Shown: positions 35,497-43,292 of the stretch, piece by piece | Numbering within the stretch: the stretch's first letter is position 1 | Layout: each line of letters opens with the position of its first letter | NCBI GenBank assembly: GCA_903870905.1 | Contig: CAIQEU010000038.1 | Coordinates: forward strand, 62,001-126,000 | Reading direction: 5' to 3' | From: an uncultured Actinomycetes bacterium | Lineage (GTDB): Bacteria; Actinomycetota; Acidimicrobiia; Acidimicrobiales; RAAP-2 | DNA length: 64,000 nucleotides | Notes under the pieces: model-generated | Databases searched by the model: none | What the model saw: the letters and a program-made list of their open reading frames with translations, nothing else | What the model was told of the DNA's origin: nothing | Made by a program: the position numbers and the translations under genes

Positions 35497-36300
35497 GTGG
35501 AGACCTACCTCTCGGGAATCGTTGCGGCGCACAAGGCCGATCATGCGGCCACTCCGAGAGACCTCAACGACGCCATTCGGCGCGCTGAGGCCGGCCCACG
35601 CCCACGAGGGTTCCGGGCAGCGCTCGAGCGCTCGGCGACCGAGGGACTCGCACTCATCGCCGAAGTGAAGCGTCGTTCGCCCTCGCTCGGTGCGCTCGTC
35701 GGCTCGCTCGACCCTGCCTCGCTCGCCACGTCCTACGCAGCAGGTGGTGCTGCCTGCTGCTCGGTGCTCACCGACGAAGCGTTCTTCGGGGGCTCTGCAG
35801 AAGATCTCGCCGCCGTCCGGGGTTCGGTGGACCTGCCGATTCTGCGGAAGGACTTCACCGTTGACCCCATCGATGTGGCCGACGCACGGGCAATGGGTGC
35901 CGACGCCGTACTCCTCATCGCCGCCGTGTTGAGCGATGGAGAACTCGCACGATGCCTCGAGCTCGCGTCGCACCTCGCACTCGACGCCCTCGTTGAGGTG
36001 CACGACGAGGCCGAACTCGATCGAGCGCTCACTCTCGGCGCTGATCTCATTGGGGTGAACCAGCGCGATCTCGTCACCTTCGCAGTCGACCAAGAACGAG
36101 CCGTTCGACTCGCGGCATCGATGCCGCCGTCGGTCTTCTCGGTAGCGGAGTCGGGGATTCGGGGGCCAGCGGACGCCGCAGCCCTCGCCAGTGCTGGGTT
36201 CTCAGCGATCCTCGTCGGTGAACTCCTCGTCAAGTCCGCCGATCCGCAGGCGCTGGCGTCGACGCTCATTGGCTACGACATTGGTCGGGGGGCTGCGTGA
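35497..36300 (+). CDS. trpC: Indole-3-glycerol phosphate synthase
   Basis: 267 residues, a (beta/alpha)8 barrel converting CdRP to indole-3-glycerol phosphate. Catalytic elements are LALIAEVKRRSPSLG (Glu, Lys), LTDEAFFGGSAEDL, LPILRKDFTVDPIDVADARA (second Lys), DALVEVHDEAEL, GVNQRDLVTF and VAESGIRGPADA. It is monofunctional, not fused to TrpF. Starts at a leaderless GTG; the end overlaps trpF by 4 bases. Confidence 0.96.
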   Translation: METYLSGIVAAHKADHAATPRDLNDAIRRAEAGPRPRGFRAALERSATEGLALIAEVKRRSPSLGALVGSLDPASLATSYAAGGAACCSVLTDEAFFGGSAEDLAAVRGSVDLPILRKDFTVDPIDVADARAMGADAVLLIAAVLSDGELARCLELASHLALDALVEVHDEAELDRALTLGADLIGVNQRDLVTFAVDQERAVRLAASMPPSVFSVAESGIRGPADAAALASAGFSAILVGELLVKSADPQALASTLIGYDIGRGAA

Positions 36301-36974
36301 TCGAGGAACCGTTCATCAAGATCTGCGGCATCACCAATGAAGCCGATGCGCTGCTCGCTGCAGGACTCGGCGCCACCGCGCTGGGCTTCATCTTCGCGCC
36401 GACGTCCAAGCGACTGATCTCGAGAGAAGACGCCAGAGACATCATCCGTCGTGTTCCATCTTCGGTTGCCACCGTTGGGGTCTTCCGCAACCAGCCGCTG
36501 TTCGACGTGATCGACATCGCAGCAGAACTGGGCTTGACCGCGGTGCAGCTCCACGGCGATGAATCGCGCGACGACGCCAAGTTCGTTGCCGATCAGATGG
36601 GGTGCGTGATCAAAGCCTTCGTCGCCGGAGATCCCGAGGTCAACCACTTCCGGTCCTACGGAGCGACCTACTTCCTCCTCGATGGACCAGAGCCTGGGTC
36701 TGGCGAGCTCTTCGATTGGTCCATCACCGAGGGCGTTCCAGAGCACAGCGCCATGATCGTCTCCGGTGGCCTGCGCCCCGACAACGTGGGTCTCGCAATC
36801 CGACAACTCCGACCCTTCGGCGTCGACGTGTGCTCGCACGTTGAGGCTGAGCCTGGGCGCAAAGATCCACTCGCACTCCGTGACTTCATCCGCAACGCCC
36901 GAGAGGCGTTCGATGAGCTCGGAGCCCGCCACAGTGACAACGACACCGAGTTCTTCGACTGGGGGAGTGAATGA
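36297..36974 (+). CDS. trpF: Phosphoribosylanthranilate isomerase
   Basis: 225 residues. The general base Cys is in [13 protein letters not shown], the phosphate and acid motifs follow in [11 protein letters not shown] and VQLHGDE, and [13 protein letters not shown] and [15 protein letters not shown] close the barrel, where SSGVE is usual and the phrase here is CSHVE. A dedicated TrpF is notable, since many actinobacteria lack it and use PriA. It begins with a GTG overlapping trpC and ends 4 bases into trpB. Confidence 0.93.
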   Translation: MIEEPFIKICGITNEADALLAAGLGATALGFIFAPTSKRLISREDARDIIRRVPSSVATVGVFRNQPLFDVIDIAAELGLTAVQLHGDESRDDAKFVADQMGCVIKAFVAGDPEVNHFRSYGATYFLLDGPEPGSGELFDWSITEGVPEHSAMIVSGGLRPDNVGLAIRQLRPFGVDVCSHVEAEPGRKDPLALRDFIRNAREAFDELGARHSDNDTEFFDWGSE

Positions 36975-38164
36975 CCACCATCAACACGCCAATGGGTGAG
37001 CCAACCGCAGAGGGGTGGTTCGGATCCTTCGGTGGTCGCTACGCCCCCGAGTCGTTGATGCCGGCCTGCTTGGAGCTCGAAGCCGCCTTCCGTGACGCGT
37101 GGGCCGACCCTGCGTTCCACGCGGAGTTCGAGTCCGTGCTGCACCACTTCGGTGGCCGTCCAACTCCAGTCACCGAATGTCTGCGCCTCTCGAACCAGCT
37201 CGGCATTCGTCTGTTGCTCAAGCGCGAGGATCTGGCCCACACCGGAAGCCACAAGATCAACAACGTCATTGGCCAAGCCCTCCTCACCAAGCGAATGGGC
37301 AAGACCAAGATGATCGCCGAGACCGGCGCTGGTCAACACGGCGTGGCTTCTGCGACCGCAGCAGCGCTCCTCGGTCTTGAGTGCACGGTCTACATGGGAG
37401 AAGTCGACACCCAACGCCAAGCGTTGAACGTCTTTCGCATGGAGCTCCTCGGCGCAACGGTGCACCCCGTGACCTCAGGTTCTCGGACCCTCAAGGACGC
37501 AGTGAACGAAGCGATGCGCACCTGGGTTTCAGAGGTGCACGACACCCACTACTGCCTCGGTTCGGTCATGGGTCCCCATCCATTCCCATGGATGGTGCGG
37601 GAGTTCCAATCCATCCTCGGACGCGAGGCACGCGGTCAAGTGACGGATCTGCTCGGTGACGTTCCCGACTTCGTGGTGGCCTGCGTCGGTGGGGGATCGA
37701 ACGCCGCGGGAATCTTCTCGGGTTTCGCCGATGCGCGCTCAGCGCTCATCGGGGTCGAGGCAGCTGGAGGCGCGGCGATTTCGACGGGAACCCCTGGGGT
37801 TCTCCACGGTATGAAGAGCCAGATTCTCCAAGATGACGATGGCCAGATCATCGAAGCGCACTCGATCTCAGCCGGGCTCGACTACCCCGGTATTGGTCCC
37901 GAGCACGCCCACCTGGCAGACATTGGTCGTGCCACGTACGCGAGCGCTGGTGATGATGAGGTGCTCGATGCACTCCAGATGCTCTCGAAGATGGAGGGCA
38001 TCATTCCCGCTCTCGAGCCCGCGCACGCACTGGCGTGGATCATCCGGGCTGCCGGTAAGGAGATTCCGCTCGGCTCCACGGTGCTGCTCAACATGTCCGG
38101 TCGAGGCGACAAGGACGTGGCACAGGTGCGTGAGGTCCTCCAGGCCAAGGGGCTCTACCGATGA
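36971..38164 (+). CDS. trpB: Tryptophan synthase beta chain
   Basis: 397 residues. It joins indole to serine using PLP. The PLP lysine is in [16 protein letters not shown], the ammonium/monovalent cation and phosphate loop in [12 protein letters not shown], and the catalytic glutamate region in [38 protein letters not shown] is the standard N-terminus of TrpB1, the form that pairs with TrpA. Overlaps trpF and trpA by 4 bases each. Confidence 0.97.
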   Translation: MTTINTPMGEPTAEGWFGSFGGRYAPESLMPACLELEAAFRDAWADPAFHAEFESVLHHFGGRPTPVTECLRLSNQLGIRLLLKREDLAHTGSHKINNVIGQALLTKRMGKTKMIAETGAGQHGVASATAAALLGLECTVYMGEVDTQRQALNVFRMELLGATVHPVTSGSRTLKDAVNEAMRTWVSEVHDTHYCLGSVMGPHPFPWMVREFQSILGREARGQVTDLLGDVPDFVVACVGGGSNAAGIFSGFADARSALIGVEAAGGAAISTGTPGVLHGMKSQILQDDDGQIIEAHSISAGLDYPGIGPEHAHLADIGRATYASAGDDEVLDALQMLSKMEGIIPALEPAHALAWIIRAAGKEIPLGSTVLLNMSGRGDKDVAQVREVLQAKGLYR

Positions 38165-38949
38165 TCCGCCCTCGCCTCGAAACCCACCTTCGCGCCCAGG
38201 TGGCCAACGGGCGAAAGTTACTCATCCCCTACCTCATGGCTGGGCAGTGCCCAGAGTGGCTCCAGGTCGTTGAGGGTCTGGCCGCGGCTGGTGCCGATGC
38301 CATTGAGATCGGCCTGCCGTTCTCCGATCCCATCATGGACGGACCGGTCATCCAAGCGGCAGCGGTGTCTGCGTTGCACGCCGGGACGACGCCCATGGGG
38401 GCACTCGCTGAGCTCAGCGCGCTCAACCTCGAGATTCCCCTCGTGGCCATGACGTACTACAACGTGGCCTATCGAGCCGGACACGAACGCTTCGCCGGTC
38501 GGCTCGTCGAGGCTGGGGTCTCTGGCGCCATCCTCCCCGATCTCTCGCTGGAAGAACTCGATGGATGGAGCGAGGTGGCCCTCGCTGCCGGTATCGATCC
38601 CGTGCTCCTCGTGGCTCCCGCCACCGGCGTGGAGCGCACAGCGGCAATCTGCCAACGCAGTCATGGATTCGTCTACGCCGTTGGCACGATGGGGGTGACG
38701 GGCGAACGCACTGAGCTCGCAACATCGGTCCACGAGGTTGTGGACAAGATCCGCCCCTTGACGGATCTGCCGGTGTGCGTTGGCGTCGGCGTGTCGACGC
38801 CGGCCCACGCTGCCACCGTGACGGCGTTCGCCGATGGAGCCATCGTTGGCTCTGCGCTCGTCCGACGGTTGCTCGACGGTGGAGGAGTGGCCGGTGCAGT
38901 GGAGTTCATCTCGCAACTGCGAAGCGCCATTGATGAGGGACCTGCATGA
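38161..38949 (+). CDS. trpA: Tryptophan synthase alpha chain
   Basis: 262 residues. Cleaves indole-3-glycerol phosphate to indole, which is channelled to TrpB. The catalytic Glu and Asp are in [60 protein letters not shown] and [12 protein letters not shown] mark the barrel. The usual SRAGVTG loop reads GTMGVTG here, a mild variant. Ends 4 bases into the acetyltransferase gene. Confidence 0.95.
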   Translation: MIRPRLETHLRAQVANGRKLLIPYLMAGQCPEWLQVVEGLAAAGADAIEIGLPFSDPIMDGPVIQAAAVSALHAGTTPMGALAELSALNLEIPLVAMTYYNVAYRAGHERFAGRLVEAGVSGAILPDLSLEELDGWSEVALAAGIDPVLLVAPATGVERTAAICQRSHGFVYAVGTMGVTGERTELATSVHEVVDKIRPLTDLPVCVGVGVSTPAHAATVTAFADGAIVGSALVRRLLDGGGVAGAVEFISQLRSAIDEGPA

Positions 38950-39548
38950 CGACTATTGACGTCCACGTCGCAACTCGGAGTGAAGCGCCTGCGATGGCAG
39001 CTGCGCTCGGACGGGCGTTCTTCGACGACCCGGTCATGTCCTACCTCCTCCGTGACGATACGTCGCGGACCGGGCGTCTCGAGAAGATGTTCTCGGCCTT
39101 CCTCTACGGGCACTACTTGAAGGGCGGCGCAACCTTCACCGATGCGGCCAACGCTGGCGCCTCAATGTGGGCGGCGCCGGGCCATGCGATCCTGTCGCCG
39201 CTCGAGATCATCGGGCAGGGTCATCGAATGCTCGGGGCATTCGGCGTCGCCGTTCCCCGGGCGCTCAGGGCGCTCTCGGCGGTTGAGAAGGTGCACCCGA
39301 AAGAGCCTCACTGGTACTTGGGTGTCTTGGGCACGGATCCATCAGCACAGGGGAAGGGAATTGGTGGCGCACTCCTCCAGCCAATCCTCGATCGCTGCGA
39401 CGCTGAGGGTTTGCCGGCGTACCTCGAGTCCTCCAAGGTTCGCAACGTTCCCTACTACGAGCGGTTCGGATTCCGGGTGACCGGCGAAATCCACATGGCT
39501 CATGGTGGACCGACCGTCTGGCCCATGTGGCGAGACCCACAAGGCTGA
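38946..39548 (+). CDS. GNAT family N-acetyltransferase
   Basis: 200 residues with a C-terminal GNAT core: WYLGVLGTDPSAQGKGIGGALL is the acetyl-CoA binding motif A region, and AYLESSKVRNVPYYERFGFRV is motif B. This arrangement resembles the family of acetyltransferases found beside antibiotic or small-molecule modification genes, but the acceptor is unknown. Its ATG overlaps the trpA stop, so it is co-expressed with trpCFBA; no functional link is known. Confidence 0.82.
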   Translation: MTTIDVHVATRSEAPAMAAALGRAFFDDPVMSYLLRDDTSRTGRLEKMFSAFLYGHYLKGGATFTDAANAGASMWAAPGHAILSPLEIIGQGHRMLGAFGVAVPRALRALSAVEKVHPKEPHWYLGVLGTDPSAQGKGIGGALLQPILDRCDAEGLPAYLESSKVRNVPYYERFGFRVTGEIHMAHGGPTVWPMWRDPQG

Positions 39549-39583
39549 GGCGCCAAGCAGTAGCGGCGTGACCTGATCGACCA

Positions 39584-40288
39584 ATGGCTCGAGTGCTCTT
39601 CCTCCAACACGATCACGTGTCGCCCCCGGGCCCGCTCGCTGCACGATTCGCCGAGCACGGGTTCGACCCCGTGATGTTCCAAATTGTCGATGCGGCGAAC
39701 GTTGCGACCCCAGGGGTCGACGTGACGCTGCCGTCGTTCTGCGACTTCGAGGTTGTCGTCCCACTGGGGTCGCCGTGGTCGGTCTACGACCCGCAACTCG
39801 AACCGTGGTTCACCCAGGAGATCGCGGAGCTTCGAGCAGCGGACGCTGCAGGAGTTCCTGTGCTTGGCGTGTGCTTCGGTGCCCAGGCGCTGGCGGTTGC
39901 CCATGGCGGCGAGGTGCACCGAGGAGCCCAGTGTGAGATTGGTTGGTACGAGGTCGACAGTGTTGCCCCGGAACTGATCGCACCGGGTTGGTGGTTTCAG
40001 TACCACTTCGACGTCATCACGCCGCCAGCGGCAGCGACCGAGCTCGCCACGTCACCGGTCGCCCTCCAGGCGTTCAGCCTTCGGAGGAACCTCGGCGTGC
40101 AGTTCCATCCTGAAGCCACGACCGAACTCTTAGAACTCTGGCTTGACCCCGTTGGCACGGCTGAAGTGATCGAGGCCGGGTTCGATCCCGACGCGCTCCG
40201 CCGGCAGATGCGGCACCACGTCGATGCCAATCGAGCGCGAGCCTTCGCGCTCGTCGATGCTTTCCTTGCAACCATCGCAGCGACGTGA
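39584..40288 (+). CDS. Class I glutamine amidotransferase (GMP synthase-like, stand-alone)
   Basis: 234 residues. The triad is visible: nucleophile Cys in VLGVCFGAQALAVAHGG, His and Glu in GVQFHPEATTELLELWL. The fold resembles the GuaA-like amidotransferases often annotated as GMP synthase-like. The N-terminus VLFLQHDHVSPPGPLAARFAE is characteristic of this group and differs from TrpG, so it should not be taken as the missing anthranilate synthase glutaminase. No synthase domain is attached; the acceptor is unknown. Stop overlaps the nitrilase-family gene by 4 bases. Confidence 0.82.
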   Translation: MARVLFLQHDHVSPPGPLAARFAEHGFDPVMFQIVDAANVATPGVDVTLPSFCDFEVVVPLGSPWSVYDPQLEPWFTQEIAELRAADAAGVPVLGVCFGAQALAVAHGGEVHRGAQCEIGWYEVDSVAPELIAPGWWFQYHFDVITPPAAATELATSPVALQAFSLRRNLGVQFHPEATTELLELWLDPVGTAEVIEAGFDPDALRRQMRHHVDANRARAFALVDAFLATIAAT

Positions 40289-41073
40289 CGACCGTCGGCG
40301 TCCTACAGCGTGCGACCAGCCCCGATCTCGCGGCGAATCGTGACGCCATCGTGGCTGCACTCCGAGACGCCCGGGAGTCTGGCGTTGATCTCCTCGTCGC
40401 GCCCGAGGGTTCAGCTGCTCCGTTCCCAGCCACCGTGACTGGTGCGCTCGCGGTCGCCGAACCCCTCACGGGGCCGTTCGTGACGGCGCTCCTCGGTGCC
40501 ACGAGTCGCGGTGGAGCGGTGGTCGCCGGAATGTTCGAGCTGAGCGATGACGGCCGGGTCTTCAACACGGTGGTCGTGGTTGAGCACGGCGCCCTCATCG
40601 GTTCCTACCGCAAGATCCACCTCTTCGACGCATTCGGGAACGGGGAGTCCGCCTGGGCGAGCCACGGTCCGCCAGTGCCGGCACGGTTCGACGTCGCTGG
40701 CCTCACCATTGGGGTGGTGACCTGCTACGACCTCCGGTTCCCTGAGCTCAGTCAGGCCCTCACCGAGGAGCCGGTCGACCTCGTGTGCATCCCTGCTGGG
40801 TGGTGGGCCGGTCCGAACAAGGTTGCGCAACTCGTGACCTTGGCGACGGCGCGAGCGATCGAAGGGGTCTGTGCGGTTGCGCTCGCCGATCAGCCGGCGC
40901 CCATCTTCTGCGGTTCCTCGATGATCGTGGACCACGCAGGCGTGGTGCGAGCGAGCCTCAACGACGATGGGGAAGGCGTGGTCGTGGCGGACCTCGATCG
41001 CGCGGCCATGGATGCTGCCCGCTCAGTGCTGCCGGTTCGAGCACATCGTCGCTTCAAAGTGGTACCGAGGTGA
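40285..41073 (+). CDS. Carbon-nitrogen hydrolase (nitrilase superfamily)
   Basis: 262 residues. The Glu-Lys-Cys catalytic triad is present: Glu in LLVAPEGSAAPFP, Lys in GSYRKIHLFDAFG, Cys in IGVVTCYDLRFPEL. YRKIHLFD and CYDLRFPELSQAL are most like the omega-amidase/deaminated-glutathione amidase (Nit) branch; substrate specificity is uncertain. The GTG start overlaps the amidotransferase stop, so two amide-handling enzymes are coupled. Confidence 0.85.
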   Translation: MTTVGVLQRATSPDLAANRDAIVAALRDARESGVDLLVAPEGSAAPFPATVTGALAVAEPLTGPFVTALLGATSRGGAVVAGMFELSDDGRVFNTVVVVEHGALIGSYRKIHLFDAFGNGESAWASHGPPVPARFDVAGLTIGVVTCYDLRFPELSQALTEEPVDLVCIPAGWWAGPNKVAQLVTLATARAIEGVCAVALADQPAPIFCGSSMIVDHAGVVRASLNDDGEGVVVADLDRAAMDAARSVLPVRAHRRFKVVPR

Positions 41074-41119
41074 CGCGCGTCGAGCCACGAGGTGGTGCAT
41101 TCTTCATGTTGGTGACGTG

Positions 41120-41203
41120 TGCCCGGAGCGGGACTCGAACCCGCACGTCCTTTCGAACAAAGGTGTTTGAGACCTTCGCGTCTGCCTATTCCGCCATCCG
41201 GGC
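41120..41203 (-). tRNA. tRNA-Leu (anticodon CAA)
   Basis: The minus strand folds into a class II tRNA of 84 bases. The acceptor stem is GCCCGGA/TCCGGGC (41203-41197 with 41127-41121), the anticodon stem AAGGT/ACCTT encloses the loop CTCAAAC with anticodon CAA (reads UUG), and the T arm is GCGGG-TTCGAGT-CCCGC. The long variable arm has the hairpin GTTC-GAAA-GGAC. The discriminator base is A, as expected for leucine. CCA is not encoded. Confidence 0.96.
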
Positions 41204-41211
41204 AGGGCGCC

Positions 41212-41222
41212 TAGCCTACCGT
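41212..41222 (+). promoter_or_regulatory. Overlapping -10 candidates (TAGCCT, TACCGT) for menC
   Basis: TAGCCT (41212-41217) and TACCGT (41217-41222) share one base. The second ends 14 bases before the ATG at 41237, leaving a short leader with AAGGGGG at 41228-41234. Confidence 0.45.
41213..41218 (-). promoter_or_regulatory. -10 (TAGGCT) of tRNA-Leu
   Basis: On the minus strand TAGGCT ends 9 bases before the tRNA 5' end at 41203. It is the reverse complement of sequence overlapping the menC -10, so one TAGCCTA heptamer can serve both directions. Confidence 0.55.
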
Positions 41223-41236
41223 TCCGCAAGGGGGTC

Positions 41237-42379
41237 ATGGTGACGTCGATCTGGCAGATGGGGATCCTCCCAGGAACGCTCAAACGGCGGGTCGAAACCT
41301 CGCAAGGCCACCACGGTGACCGACCGGTGCTCGTCGTTGCAGTGGCTGCGCACGATACCGTTGGCTACGGAGAATCAGCCGCCTTGGTAGACCCGCTTCC
41401 CGGTGATCCGTCGCTCGAGGAGGTGCTGCGAGCCCTCGATGGCGGCCACGGCCGACGACTCCTCGCAGCGAGCGCAGCCCGAGGAGGAGCTGCGCCCCCG
41501 TCAGCGGTCATCGCACAACTCTTCGGCACCTCCCCGCTCGATCGGGCGGTGTCGCACGTCATTGAGATGGCCGTCCTCGACGCCGAACTGCGCTCGCGTG
41601 GCGAAACCCTCGCTGCGTGGGCTGGGGTCTCACGGTCGAGTGCCCCGATGTCGGGACTCGTCGTCGCTTCCGTTGACGGAGGTCCAGACGAGATCGCCGC
41701 ACAGGTGGAGCACTTGCTCGCTCTCGGGTGTACGCAACTGCGCGTGAAGATTCGCCCAGGATTCGACGTCGAACCGTTGTCTTGGGTTCGACGAGCAGCG
41801 CCCCACGTCCGCCTCCACGGCGACGCCAACGCTGCGTACCGACTCGATGGCGACGATCGAGATGGCCCTCGTGCGCTCGCCGCGCTCATGGACGTTGGGG
41901 TCGACTGCATCGAGCAGCCACTGGCGGCCAACCTCGTGGCTGACCACGCGGTGCTGCGTCAGCAGCTCTCCATCCCGATTGCCTTAGATGAGAGCTTGGC
42001 GTCACCCCAGCAGTTGAAGCACGCCATTGCCTATGGCGCCCTCGACGTGGCCTGTTTGAAGCCGGTTCGTCTGGGTGGCCTCGCGGCGACTGTGAGCGCC
42101 TTGACGATGACCGCGAGGGCCGGCATCGACGCGTTCGTCGGTGGGTTCTACGAAACCTCATGGGCTCGCTCCACGCTGGCCGTGCTCGCTGCGCACGACG
42201 GGGCAACGCTGTCGTCGGACTGCACGCCCCCGGCGACCTACGGGCTGAGTGACGATGGATCACTCCGAACTGGCGGTGCCGGTGTCCTCCTACCGAGCGG
42301 CGTTGGGGTGAGTGGTGCCGACGAGGAGTTCTTCGCGGCGCGTGTGCCGGTGTGGACGGCGTTCCCGCTCGACGCGTGA
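41237..42379 (+). CDS. menC: o-Succinylbenzoate synthase (MenC), enolase superfamily
   Basis: 380 residues with the enolase-superfamily capping domain and barrel. It dehydrates SHCHC to o-succinylbenzoate in menaquinone synthesis. Catalytic set: LRVKIRPG (the KxK motif appears as RVK, keeping the second lysine), metal ligands in LHGDANAAY, CIEQPL and IALDESL, and the second-face lysine in CLKPVRLGG. This is the OSBS/N-acylamino-acid racemase group, so racemase activity is possible. menF and menG at 21.9-23.9 kb support MenC. Short leader with a G-rich ribosome-binding site. Confidence 0.87.
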   Translation: MVTSIWQMGILPGTLKRRVETSQGHHGDRPVLVVAVAAHDTVGYGESAALVDPLPGDPSLEEVLRALDGGHGRRLLAASAARGGAAPPSAVIAQLFGTSPLDRAVSHVIEMAVLDAELRSRGETLAAWAGVSRSSAPMSGLVVASVDGGPDEIAAQVEHLLALGCTQLRVKIRPGFDVEPLSWVRRAAPHVRLHGDANAAYRLDGDDRDGPRALAALMDVGVDCIEQPLAANLVADHAVLRQQLSIPIALDESLASPQQLKHAIAYGALDVACLKPVRLGGLAATVSALTMTARAGIDAFVGGFYETSWARSTLAVLAAHDGATLSSDCTPPATYGLSDDGSLRTGGAGVLLPSGVGVSGADEEFFAARVPVWTAFPLDA

Positions 42380-42411
42380 CGAGGACGAAATGCGCACGAA
42401 ACGAGCGGCGG

Positions 42412-42417
42412 TAGGCT
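42412..42417 (+). promoter_or_regulatory. Leaderless promoter -10 (TAGGCT) for the pdtaR-polA operon
   Basis: GGTAGGCT is followed by GAAGCG and the ATG at 42424. It drives the small helical gene, pdtaR and polA, which overlap one another. Confidence 0.65.
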
Positions 42418-42423
42418 GAAGCG

Positions 42424-42714
42424 ATGCGCCAAGCCGTTGTGCTCCGCAAACTCGAAGAGACCCAAGAGCGCTTGGAACGAGCGCGCCACGAACTCGTGGT
42501 CCTCGACGAGCAATTTGCCGCCCTCGACGACGCCGCTGAAGAACTCCGCATCCGAAACCTCGTGAGCGAGACGCCACTGTCGAGCCACGACTACGGCGAA
42601 ATGCGCCGTGCCGCTGATGTGCTCGGCAAGGCACGAGATGCGGTCCGAGCCTTACTCACCGAGCTCCTCGCTGCACGCGAGGAACTCCTCTCACACGTGG
42701 AGGCCGCACAATGA
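42424..42714 (+). CDS. Small coiled-coil protein of unknown function upstream of pdtaR
   Basis: 96 residues, almost wholly helical and highly charged: LRKLEETQERLERARHELVV at the N-terminus, then EELRIRNLVSETPLSSHDYG as a break, and a second helix to the end. Heptad-like leucine spacing suggests a coiled coil. I recognise no named family. It is leaderless and overlaps pdtaR by 4 bases, so it is co-translated with the response regulator and could be a partner of it; that is inference. Confidence 0.75.
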   Translation: MRQAVVLRKLEETQERLERARHELVVLDEQFAALDDAAEELRIRNLVSETPLSSHDYGEMRRAADVLGKARDAVRALLTELLAAREELLSHVEAAQ

Positions 42715-43292
42715 GCGCCACTGTTGTTCTCGCCGATGACGAAGCCATTATCCGCCTTGACCTCAAGGAAATCCTCATCGAGGCGGGCTACTCCGTGGTC
42801 GGTGAGGCCGGCAACGGGGTCGACGCGCTGGCGCTCATCGAGGAGCACCAGCCTGACCTCGCCCTCCTCGACGTGAAGATGCCGAAGATGACGGGTCTGG
42901 AAGTCGCAGCGCAGGTGACGGGTGGGGGCACTGCCGTGGTGCTGCTCACGGCGTTCTCGCAGCGAGAGATGATCGAGGAGGCTCGGACGGCCAACGTTGC
43001 TGCCTACCTCGTCAAGCCCTTCCGCCGCCACGAGCTGCTCCCAGCGTTGGCGACCGTGCTCCAACAGGTCCGCGAGGACCACGCCTTCGACGTGGAGGTG
43101 GGGGAGTTGGGTCTTGCAGCAGAGGACAAGTTGGCGACTCGCCGGATCGTCGACCAGGCCAAGGTGGCACTCGAAGAGCACGGGCTGAGCGAGGAGGACG
43201 CGTTCTCCTTCATCCAGCGCACCGCAATGACGACCCGGCAGCGCATGCGCGACGTCGCCGAACAGGTCATCAGCGGCTCGTTGAAGCCGTGA
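42711..43292 (+). CDS. pdtaR: ANTAR-domain response regulator (PdtaR-like antiterminator)
   Basis: 193 residues: a receiver domain (about 1-120) and a C-terminal ANTAR RNA-binding domain (about 125-190). The phospho-acceptor Asp is in LALLDVKMPKMTGLE, with VVLADDEAIIRLDLKEIL at the acidic pocket, VLLTAF and the lysine in YLVKPF. The ANTAR part reads RRIVDQAKVALEEHGLSEED and onward to the TTRQRMRDVAEQVI helix. Position beside polA and rpsA matches Rv1626 (PdtaR) of M. tuberculosis, which acts with the histidine kinase PdtaS; no kinase gene is near here. ANTAR proteins bind paired hexaloop hairpins in target leaders. Confidence 0.92.
   Translation: MSATVVLADDEAIIRLDLKEILIEAGYSVVGEAGNGVDALALIEEHQPDLALLDVKMPKMTGLEVAAQVTGGGTAVVLLTAFSQREMIEEARTANVAAYLVKPFRRHELLPALATVLQQVREDHAFDVEVGELGLAAEDKLATRRIVDQAKVALEEHGLSEEDAFSFIQRTAMTTRQRMRDVAEQVISGSLKP

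Noticed and set aside
39584-40288. Amidotransferase gene as the missing trpG
   Set aside because: Its N-terminus and overall pattern are of the stand-alone GMP-synthase-like group, and it is not coupled to trpE.
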